From NCBI GenBank assembly GCA_002212725.1, contig MTCR01000070.1, positions 1 to 46,861 of the forward strand: a stretch of 46,861 bases of DNA, given 5' to 3'. Below the pieces are notes generated by a model that was not told where the DNA came from, did not search any database, and saw nothing but the letters and a program-made list of their open reading frames with translations. A program made the position numbers and the translations under genes. This DNA comes from Sphingobacteriales bacterium TSM_CSM. Its GTDB lineage: Bacteria; Bacteroidota; Bacteroidia; Chitinophagales; UBA2359. Each line of letters begins with the position of its first letter. Position 1 is the first letter of the stretch. This document shows, one piece after another, positions 1 through 7,738 of this stretch.

Positions 1-148
1 AAAAAGAAGCCGCGCAACTCTTAATTGAGCAGGAACGTCAGCAAAAAGAAGCCGCGCAACTCTTAATTGAGCAGGAACGTCAGCAAAAAGAAGCCGCACA
101 ACTCTTAATTGAACAGGAACGTCAGCAAAAAGAAGCCGCGCAACTTAA
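1..148 (+). repeat. 42-bp in-frame tandem repeat
   Basis: The unit is 42 bp. Copies run 1-38 (partial), 39-80, 81-122 and 123-148 (partial, then diverging). The copies at 39 and 81 differ only at two third-codon positions (GCG/GCA and GAG/GAA), so the protein repeat is exact while the DNA has only begun to drift. The array extends out of the window to the left. Confidence 0.95.
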
Positions 149-242
149 AGAGCAGTTGGCAGAAGAAAAAATTGCAACCGCAAGTAAAGAAATTGAACAG
201 TTAAAACAAAAAATACTGCAATTGCTTAACCCACAAGAATAA
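1..242 (+). CDS. C-terminal end of a coiled-coil repeat protein (5' end outside window)
   Basis: The reading frame is open from the window edge (first full codon at base 3) to a TAA at 240-242, about 79 codons. It consists mostly of a 14-residue unit (QQKEAAQLLIEQER), two heptads long, repeated almost without change, followed by a non-repeated tail rich in K, E and Q that ends LLNPQE. The composition and heptad spacing point to a long alpha-helical coiled coil. No catalytic motif is visible and the N-terminal part, which would carry any targeting or enzymatic domain, lies outside the window, so no function can be given. Its stop is 111 bp before the next gene on the same strand. Confidence 0.85.
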   Translation, partial: KEAAQLLIEQERQQKEAAQLLIEQERQQKEAAQLLIEQERQQKEAAQLKEQLAEEKIATASKEIEQLKQKILQLLNPQE

Positions 243-286
243 CAGAATATTTTTATGCAACAGACACTCTAACTGCCTGAAACGCA

Positions 287-312
287 TCCGGTTAATAAAC
301 AACCGGGCTTTT
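287..312 (+). terminator. weak rho-independent terminator candidate
   Basis: A 6-7 bp stem (CCGGTT/AACCGG, 288-293 with 301-306) has a 7-nt loop and is followed by GCTTTT. It lies 45 bp after the stop of the coiled-coil protein. The stem and U-tract are both short. Confidence 0.35.
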
Positions 313-353
313 CGGAACTAAACGTAACAACTATCATCTCTCATCTTATCTGA

Positions 354-1364
354 ATGATTAACTTTGGAATAGTTGGCTTGGGCAACATAGGTCTGCGGCA
401 CGCCCGCCATATAGCACATAATGCCGGTGCCAAATTAACCGCAGTATGCGATATAAACCCCGATACAAAAGCTGCCATTCTAAACATTTGCCCCGACGCA
501 GTTTTTTACAACGATTTCCGGCATTTGTTGCAACACCCGGGTTTAGAGGTGGTAAACATTTGTACGCCCAACTATCTGCACGCCCCAATGACATCTGAAG
601 CTCTGCTGACAGGCTGCCATGTTGTTTGCGAAAAACCCATGGCTATGTCGGTGGCGGAGTGCAACCTTATGATAGATACAGCAAGATTTACCGGCAAACA
701 CCTTTTTGTGGTAAAACAAAACCGTTACAACCCACCCGTAGTGGTGGTAAAAAAACTGCTAACAGAAGGTTTGTTGGGCAATATTCTGCAAATTTCGGTT
801 ACCTGTTTTTGGAACCGAAATGAGGATTATTACCGCCTTTCCTCTTGGCGCGGCAGTAAATCCAAAGACGGAGGCTGCCTCTTTACCCAATGCAGCCACT
901 TTATTGACATTCTTTACTACCTTGCCGGCCCGGTTACCTGCATGAGCGGCTTAATACAAAACGCCACCCACCGCGGACTTACTGAGTTTGAAGACTCGGG
1001 GGCTTTTTTGCTTAAAACCCAAACCGGCGCTTTGGTGAGTTTTAATTTCAGCACTTCGGCTTATCAAAAAAATATGGAAGGAAGCATTACCCTCCTTTGT
1101 GAAAAAGGCGCTATTAAAATTGGCGGTCAATACCTCAACACCATTGAATACCAATGTGTGGAGGGTTTTGAAATTCCGCCTCTGCCAGCCGGCAATGATG
1201 CCAACGACTACGGCTCCTACAAAGGATCCATGTCTAACCACGATAAAGTAATTCAAAACGTGGTAGACACCTTGCATGGTAAAGACCAAATTGCCACCAA
1301 CGGGCAGGAAGGCCGCGAAATAGTGCGCATTATTGAAAACATGTATGCCTGTGTAAGCAGATAA
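354..1364 (+). CDS. Gfo/Idh/MocA oxidoreductase, WbpB/WlbA-like
   Basis: The 336-residue protein opens with a Rossmann nucleotide-binding motif (GLGNIG, residues 8-13). It has the NICTPNYLH stretch and the CEKPMA motif near residues 92-97; the Lys of EKP is the conserved catalytic-site residue of this superfamily. The later segments KQNRYNPP, FWNR with a following DYY, and a GG-x-QCSHFIDIL region resemble WbpB/WlbA. Those enzymes oxidise the 3-position of UDP-GlcNAc-type uronic acids on the way to 2,3-diamino sugars of surface polysaccharide. That family is the best match by eye, but the exact substrate is inference, and the partner aminotransferase and acetyltransferase are not in the window. 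The length is typical. The ATG at 354 begins directly with the Rossmann strand, which supports this start. Confidence 0.85.
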   Translation: MINFGIVGLGNIGLRHARHIAHNAGAKLTAVCDINPDTKAAILNICPDAVFYNDFRHLLQHPGLEVVNICTPNYLHAPMTSEALLTGCHVVCEKPMAMSVAECNLMIDTARFTGKHLFVVKQNRYNPPVVVVKKLLTEGLLGNILQISVTCFWNRNEDYYRLSSWRGSKSKDGGCLFTQCSHFIDILYYLAGPVTCMSGLIQNATHRGLTEFEDSGAFLLKTQTGALVSFNFSTSAYQKNMEGSITLLCEKGAIKIGGQYLNTIEYQCVEGFEIPPLPAGNDANDYGSYKGSMSNHDKVIQNVVDTLHGKDQIATNGQEGREIVRIIENMYACVSR

Positions 1365-1623
1365 ATCATAGAAACGTGTCTGATTGTAATGATACAATTA
1401 ATTGCTGACTTGTTGCGCTATAGTTAATGCTCCTTTGACAGCCAGAACTAAGTGCATAAAGTTCAGGCATATAGGTAAATAACGTTGCTGCGCGATTTGC
1501 AGCAGTGCCCAATGTTGTGGTAACCGGCACAGAAAAAATATACAAGCTGCCGGGGTTAAGATTGCTTGCAGCGTATCAGAAATTTTACGTAAATTTCATA
1601 GTTTTCCGAAAAAACATTAACCC

Positions 1624-2061
1624 ATGAAAAAGTTAGCTGCTATATTCCTGATATTGGTTCTTTTTACCTCTTCCTGTATTTTCAGAGATGACATGCAGGC
1701 GCTTACACACAACAATTGGCGCCTGAAATCTTGGACAATATCGCCCGCCGCTACGGGTGTAACCGATTTGTATGCCCAGTTGCCAGATTGTAAAAAAGAT
1801 GATTTACTTAACTTTGAGTATGAGTCGGTGTTAATTACCGATGAAGGGGAAACCAAATGCAACAGTGCCGACCCGCAAACGGTAAACAGTTACTGGCACA
1901 TGAATGACGATAATACCGAGTTGACCTTTTACGACGATACTACCAGTACCACTTATGAGGTTAAAAATATTAGCCGAAAAAATTTGGAACTTGAAACATC
2001 CTTTGCAGATGAAGCCACCGGCATCACCTACACCTGGAAAAAATCTTACAAATCATTGTAA
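1624..2061 (+). CDS. small lipoprotein, lipocalin-like (paralog A)
   Basis: This 145-residue protein has a short signal peptide ending in a lipobox (FTSSC, Cys about 18), so it is predicted to be lipid-anchored. The rest looks like a single small beta-rich domain: an N-terminal NNWRLKSWTISP segment, a GVTDLYA segment, and a TKCNSADPQT segment preceded by DEGE. The pattern (remaining text W, then a calculation-like fold with alternating charged strands) recalls lipocalin-like Bacteroidota lipoproteins, but no ligand or partner can be inferred. The next gene is a clear paralog that starts 40 bp downstream, so the two are probably co-transcribed. Confidence 0.8.
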   Translation: MKKLAAIFLILVLFTSSCIFRDDMQALTHNNWRLKSWTISPAATGVTDLYAQLPDCKKDDLLNFEYESVLITDEGETKCNSADPQTVNSYWHMNDDNTELTFYDDTTSTTYEVKNISRKNLELETSFADEATGITYTWKKSYKSL

Positions 2062-2101
2062 TACGGCACTTTTGCCATAAACTTTAACCACTTTTACAGT
2101 T

Positions 2102-2545
2102 ATGCTAAAATGGCTTTTACTTGCACTGTTTACCGCCTTACTGTTTTTTGGCGCCTGCCAGACCGAAAAAACCAATACCGAAATGCTCACCGGCAATACT
2201 TGGCGCATCATTGCCTGGACGGTTTCGCCCCCAATTATGGGCATTACCGATTGGTATGCCAACTCTGAGCCATGCGAAACAGATAACCTTTATTCTTTTG
2301 CCACCAACGGAACGGCTACAGTTGATGAAGGCCCTACCAAATGCAATGCTTCCGACCCGCAAACAAACACCGGAAACTGGGCGTTTAATACCGCCGAAAC
2401 CCAACTAACCATTATATCGGAAGGTGTAACACAAGTTTGGGAAATAGAAGAATTAACCAGCAGCCTCATGAAAATACGCTATACACTGGAAGATAATGCA
2501 ACCGGAGGAAGCCATCTTAATAATATAACTTTTAAAGCGCAATAA
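2102..2545 (+). CDS. small lipoprotein, lipocalin-like (paralog B)
   Basis: This 147-residue lipoprotein has a hydrophobic leader and lipobox (FFGAC, Cys 19). It shares an ordered set of motifs with the gene just upstream: NTWRIIAWTVSPP against NNWRLKSWTISPA, GITDWYA against GVTDLYA, and TKCNASDPQT against TKCNSADPQT, with the Cys residues at matching places. This makes them a tandem duplication that has diverged outside these motifs. The two non-lipobox Cys residues conserved in both (in the EPCE/PDCK and TKCN positions) could form a disulfide. Function is unknown. Its stop is 10 bp from the stop of the convergent minus-strand gene. Confidence 0.8.
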   Translation: MLKWLLLALFTALLFFGACQTEKTNTEMLTGNTWRIIAWTVSPPIMGITDWYANSEPCETDNLYSFATNGTATVDEGPTKCNASDPQTNTGNWAFNTAETQLTIISEGVTQVWEIEELTSSLMKIRYTLEDNATGGSHLNNITFKAQ

Positions 2546-2555
2546 CAAAGGTAAA

Positions 2556-3194
2556 TCAGCGCATTTGCTCCATTTTTTTGGTCATCATATACATTACCAA
2601 AATCACCTTTTCAATGCGCCGGCGGCGGTTAACGGTAAAAACAGACACCTGCTCTTCGTATTTGAGTTGTGCCTGTTCAAGGGTAAATTTGCCATCTTGT
2701 AAAAATGCTCCTTCCTTCATAACATCGCGAATATCGGGATCCAGTAGTTTTTGAACAAATTTGGGGTCGTTGGCGATAATGTAAAACATGCGGTCAAACT
2801 CGCTGTCGTTCAGCGTAATATCGTTTTTGCCCCATAGTTTTTTGAGCATTGTCCAGAGTGTTTCGCTGGTAATGGTCATAGTTTTGCCGTAGTGCAGGGC
2901 ATCAATAATAATTCGGGTACGCGGAAAGGTAACACCGCCAATGAGTACATCATCTGTAATTATGTTGATGTGCCGTCCAAGAAAAACGCCCGACAGAGAA
3001 GGATAGCGGCTTTCAAAACTAAACCATTTGCGGGGAGGCACCTTCAGGGTTAGTTTCATTTCGGCGTTTAAAATGGCAAACTGCTCAATAATTTGGTCGT
3101 ACAGCAACTGTACGCCTTCGGTAACCATGTACAGCACCACCAGAAACAGCAAAATAAAGATAAGAATATACCACGGCGAAGATACCAAGACCAA
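2556..3194 (-). CDS. membrane-anchored conserved protein of unknown function
   Basis: The only usual start codon in this frame is a TTG at 3192-3194, giving 212 residues, but the frame stays open up to a stop at 3288-3290 and the extra 31 codons encode a second hydrophobic segment (around IIAATVVIFFGAG). The true protein therefore probably begins upstream at a non-standard codon, with two membrane helices followed by a cytosolic domain of about 170 residues. That domain contains a TFPRTRIIID segment, a LNDSEFDRMFYIIANDP segment and a basic C-terminus (NRRRRIEKV). The EFDRMF...NDPKF pattern resembles a DUF3137-like soluble domain, but this is tentative. It follows the response-regulator gene by about 100 bp on the same strand and may be co-transcribed with it. 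Confidence 0.65.
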   Translation of the reverse strand: MVLVSSPWYILIFILLFLVVLYMVTEGVQLLYDQIIEQFAILNAEMKLTLKVPPRKWFSFESRYPSLSGVFLGRHINIITDDVLIGGVTFPRTRIIIDALHYGKTMTITSETLWTMLKKLWGKNDITLNDSEFDRMFYIIANDPKFVQKLLDPDIRDVMKEGAFLQDGKFTLEQAQLKYEEQVSVFTVNRRRRIEKVILVMYMMTKKMEQMR

Positions 3195-3302
3195 ACCTGC
3201 GCCAAAAAAAATAACTACCGTTGCCGCTATGATGTATTCTGAACGAATGGTTGCAGTGTTGTTTAAATAATAAAAAAGGTAACCTTGTTACAATTGTACA
3301 AG

Positions 3303-4670
3303 TTATTCGTCTGTGCGCTTTAAGCCGTATTTTTCAATTTTGTTGTAGAGGTGGCTGCGTTGAATGTCTATTTCTTCGGCGGTTTTTGAAATATTCCAGT
3401 TATGTTTTTGCAGTTTGTACTCAATAAAGAGTTTTTCGGCATGGTCTCTGAAATCCTGCAGGGTTTGATACCGGTCGAACAGGGAGTTGCTGAGCATGGT
3501 TGCCGAACTGCCCGAAGGGTTGACAAAGATATTGACATCGGCAAGGGTAATTTTAGTATCGCACAAAATTAGCAAGCGCTCAATAACATTTCTAAGTTCG
3601 CGCACATTACCTGTCCAATGTACTTTTTGGAGTTCTGCCAGCGCTTCTTCGGTAATGGGTTTGGGCTTTGAATTGGTTTCGGCGCTAAAATCATCAATAA
3701 ATTGTCTGGCCAGCAGGGGTATGTCTTCGGGGCGTTCATTAAGCGATGGCACATGAATGGGAATAACATTGAGCCGGTGATAGAGGTCTATTCTAAAGCG
3801 GTTTTCGCGCACTTCGGCCTGCAGGTCTTTATTGGTTGCTGCCAATACGCGCACATTAACGTTAATATCTTTTTCGCCGCCAACCCGGGTTATTTTACTT
3901 TCCTGCAGGGCGCGCAGTACTTTTGCCTGTGCAGAAAGACTCATATCGCCAATTTCATCCAGGAAAAGGGTGCCGCCGCTGGCCTGTTCAAATTTTCCGA
4001 TGCGTTGCTTTATGGCAGAGGTGAATGCACCCTTTTCATGCCCGAACAATTCGCTTTCAATCAGTTCAGACGGAATGGCTGCACAGTTAACCTCTACAAA
4101 AGGGCCATTGCATCTGAGGCTTTTTTCGTGAATCCAGCGTGCTACCATTTCTTTGCCGGTTCCGTTGTCGCCGGTAATTAAAATACGTGCTTCGGTTGGG
4201 GCAACGCGGTCAATAATTTCTTTAATTTTTACAATGCCGGAAGAGTTGCCCACAATTTCGCGGGCTTTGGTTACTTTGCGGCGCAGTTCGCGGGTTTCGG
4301 ATATAAGCGTAGATTTATCGAGGGCGTTGCGCACGGTAATGAGCAGCCGGTTTAAATCCAGTGGTTTAGCTATAAAATCGAAAGCGCCTTTTTTTACTGC
4401 TTCAACAGCCGTTTCCATAGTTCCGTGCCCCGATATGATGATGACCGGTAAATCGGGCTTTAGTTTCATTGCCTGTTCCAACACCTCCATGCCGTCCATT
4501 TTGGGCATTTTTATATCGCAAAAAACCAGATCGTAGTCTTGCGTTTTTATTTTTACTATGCCCTGCAGCCCATCGGGGGCCTCATCTACCTTGTAGCCCT
4601 CGTAAAGCAGGATTTCTTCCAGCGATTTCCTGATATGAACTTCGTCGTCAATTATTAATATTTTTGCCAT
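3303..4670 (-). CDS. sigma-54-dependent response regulator (NtrC/AtoC type)
   Basis: The 455-residue protein has the three expected domains. An N-terminal receiver carries the acidic pair D8-D9, phospho-acceptor D52 (in VFCDIKMPKMDG), S80 and K102. A central AAA+ domain has Walker A GDNGTGKE (167-174), an ELFGHEKGAFTSA loop (about 207-219) and Walker B TLFLDEIGD (about 234-242). A C-terminal Fis-type helix-turn-helix (WNISKTAEEIDIQRSHLYNKI) follows. It should activate sigma-54 promoters after phosphorylation. The sigma-54 contact loop reads GAFTSA rather than the usual GAFTGA. No histidine kinase is next to it; the nearest one is 26 kb away at 30.5 kb. The ATG at 4670 is preceded by an AAAGG-like element. 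Confidence 0.93.
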   Translation of the reverse strand: MAKILIIDDEVHIRKSLEEILLYEGYKVDEAPDGLQGIVKIKTQDYDLVFCDIKMPKMDGMEVLEQAMKLKPDLPVIIISGHGTMETAVEAVKKGAFDFIAKPLDLNRLLITVRNALDKSTLISETRELRRKVTKAREIVGNSSGIVKIKEIIDRVAPTEARILITGDNGTGKEMVARWIHEKSLRCNGPFVEVNCAAIPSELIESELFGHEKGAFTSAIKQRIGKFEQASGGTLFLDEIGDMSLSAQAKVLRALQESKITRVGGEKDINVNVRVLAATNKDLQAEVRENRFRIDLYHRLNVIPIHVPSLNERPEDIPLLARQFIDDFSAETNSKPKPITEEALAELQKVHWTGNVRELRNVIERLLILCDTKITLADVNIFVNPSGSSATMLSNSLFDRYQTLQDFRDHAEKLFIEYKLQKHNWNISKTAEEIDIQRSHLYNKIEKYGLKRTDE

Positions 4671-4904
4671 TTTACCTTTGTTATGGTGTCGGGGTATTTC
4701 AAAGTGTTTATACGGTTGTTGCGCGCACTGTAATTGGCGGGCAAACGGTATTCAAGTTATCGGGGTGCAATTTTACAATTTTTTCTTTTCAGTATTCAGT
4801 ATGCGCAGTACATTCTTTACTTAAACGTTGTTTTTTTGCAACTGCCGCAATTGCCGTTGAAACAATGAAACACAATTTGGCTTTGGGCAAACAGTGTTTT
4901 TTAT

Positions 4905-4926
4905 AAAAAACAACTCCATGCAGTTG
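4905..4926 (-). terminator. weak rho-independent terminator after the MORN-repeat gene
   Basis: Read on the minus strand, a 5-6 bp stem (CAACT/AGTTG, 4922-4926 with 4911-4915) with a 6-nt loop is followed by six U. It lies directly after the stop codon of the MORN-repeat gene. The stem is short. Confidence 0.45.
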
Positions 4927-4928
4927 CC

Positions 4929-5735
4929 TTACTTGTTTAAAGGGGTTTCTTTTACCACTTCACCCATTTTGTATAGTATGGTTTTAGTTGGTTTACCTGC
5001 ATCATTGTAATACCGCCATTCTTCATTTTTTTGTCCCTTAACATAGCGCCCTTCTTCTTTGGTATTGCCGTTTTCGTAGTAAGCTTTAAAGAGTCCGTTC
5101 ATTTCATTGTTGAGGTATTCAGTTTCGGTGCGCAGGGTTTTACCTTTGTAAAACGATTGAATTTTGCCGTTTATGTTGCCGTTTACATAGTTATACTCAG
5201 TTAGCAATTCACCGGTGTCGTAGTACCATATAGCCTTGCCGTTTTTTAAGCCATTTTTATAGGTACTCTGTTCTTGTATTTTGCCGTTGCTGTGGTATTT
5301 AAGATAGGCTCCGTGAAGTTGCCCGTTTTGGTAGTTTTCAAATGTTTCTACTTTTCCGTGTTTATAAAGGCGGTGTGCGCCGTTGAGTTTGCCGTTGGCA
5401 TAATTGCTTTCTTCTTCAAGTTGCATGTTTTTTTCAAATGAAAGGTATAAACCGTTCAGTTTACCGTTATTCCAGTTTGAAAGTGTATGTATAAGACTGT
5501 CGGGTTGGTAAAGGGTAACCCATTGCCCGTGGCGTACTCCGTTCAGATATTGCCCTGCTTCGGCAATTTGCTTATTATAGTCTTTAATAACCACGTTCTG
5601 TAATCCGGGCTGCCCGGGCAGGTCGGTTATCAGTGTATCGGGTCCGGCGGCAGTTTTAATTGCCGGCATGTTTTGCGCACGTACTGTTGCCGCAAACAAA
5701 ATGCAGGCTGCAAAAATTAACAACAAACGATACAT
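4929..5735 (-). CDS. secreted MORN-type repeat protein (YwqK-like)
   Basis: The 268-residue protein starts with a signal peptide (hydrophobic LLLIFAACILFAATV, cleavage near RAQ). From about residue 60 it consists of roughly eight repeats of 22-23 residues with the pattern Y.NG..NG....Y, for example NGVRHGQW, NGKLNGLY, NGQLHGAY, NGNINGKI and NNEMNGLF. These are MORN-type repeats of the kind annotated as YwqK-family or toxin-antitoxin YwqK proteins in Bacteroidota. They form an elongated beta-hairpin ladder. The signal peptide places it in the periplasm or outside the cell, which makes a real antitoxin role unlikely. No partner toxin is adjacent. The last repeat (KGQKNEEW) is degenerate. Confidence 0.85.
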   Translation of the reverse strand: MYRLLLIFAACILFAATVRAQNMPAIKTAAGPDTLITDLPGQPGLQNVVIKDYNKQIAEAGQYLNGVRHGQWVTLYQPDSLIHTLSNWNNGKLNGLYLSFEKNMQLEEESNYANGKLNGAHRLYKHGKVETFENYQNGQLHGAYLKYHSNGKIQEQSTYKNGLKNGKAIWYYDTGELLTEYNYVNGNINGKIQSFYKGKTLRTETEYLNNEMNGLFKAYYENGNTKEEGRYVKGQKNEEWRYYNDAGKPTKTILYKMGEVVKETPLNK

Positions 5736-5872
5736 AAGTGACAGTGATTATTGGTAAAGTGTATAAGATTGTTGCACAGTAAAGGTTTCAGAAGTTCCTG
5801 AATGCTGCCCGATTTTGCCTTACTTCTTTATTGCTCCCGTGTTTGCCTGCCAAAAATAATAAAATTTAAAAA

Positions 5873-6268
5873 GCTACAAGCCTGTAAGCCGGATTCTGTC
5901 GCCTTTCTTTGCAGAAAAACGTTCTATCATTTATCTGGTTCTGCCATTACTGACAGAATCTAACGACCCACCCCCCGGCATTAAGCGAGCAACTTTTATT
6001 TTTTGACATTTGTCAAAAAAAAGCCGGTATATTTGGTCTTTCAACCCACAAGGTTTGTCCTTTTTATGCGTTACCGCATAAAACTGCAGGGTCTGCCTGC
6101 ATTTTCACCCCTTCCCGTAAACTGTACAGGTTTGGTAATTCTCTGTGACACTTTCTGTACCATAGGAGTTGCCCCTTATGGCCCCACCTGTTAGGTGGTG
6201 TGGCGCTCTGTGTTGCCCGGACTTTCCTCCTGCGGTTGATAACCGCAGGCGATAGAACGGCTTGTAGC
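5873..6268 (-). ncRNA. rnpB: RNase P RNA (bacterial class A)
   Basis: Read on the minus strand, the RNA begins GCTACAAGCC (6268-6259), which pairs over 10 bp with its 3' end GGCTTGTAGC (5882-5873) to form P1. The conserved CR-I core GAGGAAAGTCCGGGCA lies at about 6214-6229. An ACAGAAAGTG stretch follows in the CR-IV neighbourhood, then GGGTGGGTCGTTAGATTCTGTC and the conserved 3' segment ACAGAATCCGGCTTA (5885-5899). The order and spacing are those of RNase P RNA, which removes 5' leaders from tRNA precursors. The length of about 396 nt is normal for type A. A T-rich stretch follows the 3' end on the minus strand. Short reading frames inside it are not genes. Confidence 0.95.
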
Positions 6269-6369
6269 CAATACAATAACTCTTACAATTTATTAACAGT
6301 TCAACGCTATGCAAAAATCCTCCCATTGAATATAAAAAACAAGGCAGATAAAGAGGTGCTGTGTTTTGC

Positions 6370-6702
6370 TTACCAGTCGCTCAGTTCGTCGTGCAGGGCG
6401 TTGTAGGCACTCAGCAATTCGGCATAAGAGTGGTTATCGTCTAATTTGCGGGCTATTTCCATGCCGCTTTTGTAGGTAAGCAGGGCTTCGTTAAACTGTT
6501 TTAGTTTTTCGTGCAGTTTACCCAAATGGTAGTAAGTACCCACATAATTGGGCGAGGTTTGGGTAAGTTGGGTAAATATGGCTAATGCTTTGGGGTCATC
6601 AGATAATTTAAGGTATTCCAATGCCACGGCATAATGTAAAAAAGGGTCGTTTGGGGTTTCCTCTAAAAACTGCTGTAATTTTTCAAGGCGGCTGTTGCTC
6701 AT
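6370..6702 (-). CDS. small TPR-repeat protein
   Basis: The 110-residue protein has no signal peptide and is made almost entirely of two to three tetratricopeptide-like helix pairs. The helices PFLHYAVALEYLKLSDDPKA and YVGTYYHLGKLHEKLKQFNE show the typical A/G/Y/L spacing of TPR units (W/L, G, Y, A, P positions). It is cytosolic and probably a protein-protein interaction scaffold, with no partner indicated. It ends with an ELSDW sequence close to the 5' end of rnpB, about 100 bp away on the same strand. Confidence 0.8.
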   Translation of the reverse strand: MSNSRLEKLQQFLEETPNDPFLHYAVALEYLKLSDDPKALAIFTQLTQTSPNYVGTYYHLGKLHEKLKQFNEALLTYKSGMEIARKLDDNHSYAELLSAYNALHDELSDW

Positions 6703-6880
6703 GGTAAAAAATAAAATGGGGTTTATGGTCAGAAATTGATTTGCGGCGGCTTATGCCAAATGTTTATTGTGTGATTGGCATTTGTTTGAATTGGGCAGTT
6801 TTCAATATAACCCTGTTTGCGTTTCCGGGTGCAGGCGGTTGTTAATATTCCGATATTGACAAATTAAACCCCAAAAAGGT

Positions 6881-7705
6881 TTACCGCTGCATTTTATCTC
6901 GTGTAACAACACCTACCAGCCATCGGAAAAATGCGGGCGAAAGGCGTTTCAGTTGAAACAATAAGCGCGATTGAAACGGAAAAAGAAGATAGAACCGTTT
7001 TTGTCCGCAGGCGTTGAGCAATTGTTTGGCCATGGCTGCTGCATCAACATTGGAACCTTGTACCATTTTTTGCCCCTGTTTTACCATTTCGGGATTGCCG
7101 CGGCTGTGTTGCATAATATTGGTTCTGAAAAAAGTGGTCATACTTACCGAAACATGCACACCAAACGGTTTTAGTTCGGTAAACAACGACTCTGAGAGCG
7201 AAATAACCGCCGCTTTGGTAACATTGTAGCCGGCCATGTTGGGCGGATTAACAAACCCTGCCGCACTGGCTATATTGAGTATATAGCCCGATTGTTGCTT
7301 TTTCATGGTTGGCACAAAAAAATGACAGCCATAAACAACCCCCATTTGGTTAATGCCCACAATCCACTGCCAATCCGGAACCGGCGCAGTTTCCATTTTA
7401 CCCACATACCCCGATATGCCTGCATTGTTTACCAGCAAATCTATACCGCCTGCTTGTTGCAAAAAATCTTCGGCTACCTGAGCATACTGTGCCGGGTCTG
7501 CCACATCAAGTTCATATACAAAGGCTTTTCCGCCGTGGTTTTCTACCCGTTGGGCAATTTCTTCAAGCCCTTTCCGGTCTATATCGCACATGCCAATATG
7601 CCAGCGGTCTAAGGCCAATTGCTCGCACAAGGCCCTGCCCAGGCCCGATGCAGCGCCGGTAATAAAGGCGCGTTTGTGCGGGTAAAGAGCACTTAAACGG
7701 TACAT
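6881..7705 (-). CDS. short-chain dehydrogenase/reductase
   Basis: This is a classical SDR of 274 residues. It has the nucleotide-binding motif TGAASGLG (16-23), an acidic residue at the end of beta-2 (GMCDID, D41) that favours NAD(H), NNAGISG (93-99), and the catalytic Ser147, Tyr160 and Lys164 (NIASAAG and YNVTK). The C-terminal 60 residues are basic and hydrophobic (FQSRLLFQLKRLSPAFFRWLVGVV), which suggests association with a membrane or a lipid substrate, as in several long-substrate SDRs. The substrate is not deducible. The gene starts 33 bp after the stop of the AAA+ ATPase gene on the same strand, so the two may form an operon. Confidence 0.88.
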   Translation of the reverse strand: MYRLSALYPHKRAFITGAASGLGRALCEQLALDRWHIGMCDIDRKGLEEIAQRVENHGGKAFVYELDVADPAQYAQVAEDFLQQAGGIDLLVNNAGISGYVGKMETAPVPDWQWIVGINQMGVVYGCHFFVPTMKKQQSGYILNIASAAGFVNPPNMAGYNVTKAAVISLSESLFTELKPFGVHVSVSMTTFFRTNIMQHSRGNPEMVKQGQKMVQGSNVDAAAMAKQLLNACGQKRFYLLFPFQSRLLFQLKRLSPAFFRWLVGVVTRDKMQR

Positions 7706-7738
7706 GTACTTAATGGTTTAAGGTTAAAATTGTGCGGT

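Noticed and set aside
1366..1565. A minus-strand frame of about 65 codons in the gap after the oxidoreductase gene, with plausible-looking amino-acid text ending at 1366.
   Set aside because: No start codon near its upstream end and the length is within chance expectation for one of six frames; no motif recognised.
4664..4906. An 80-codon plus-strand frame upstream of the response regulator gene.
   Set aside because: AT-rich leader region with no family pattern; a plus-strand gene here would overlap the regulator start.
4929..5735. Possible toxin-antitoxin system because of the YwqK-type repeats.
   Set aside because: The protein has a signal peptide and no adjacent toxin gene; the antitoxin label on this family is not well founded.
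5873..6326. Several 60-75 codon frames on both strands within the RNase P RNA.
   Set aside because: They lie across the conserved structural RNA and have no protein features.
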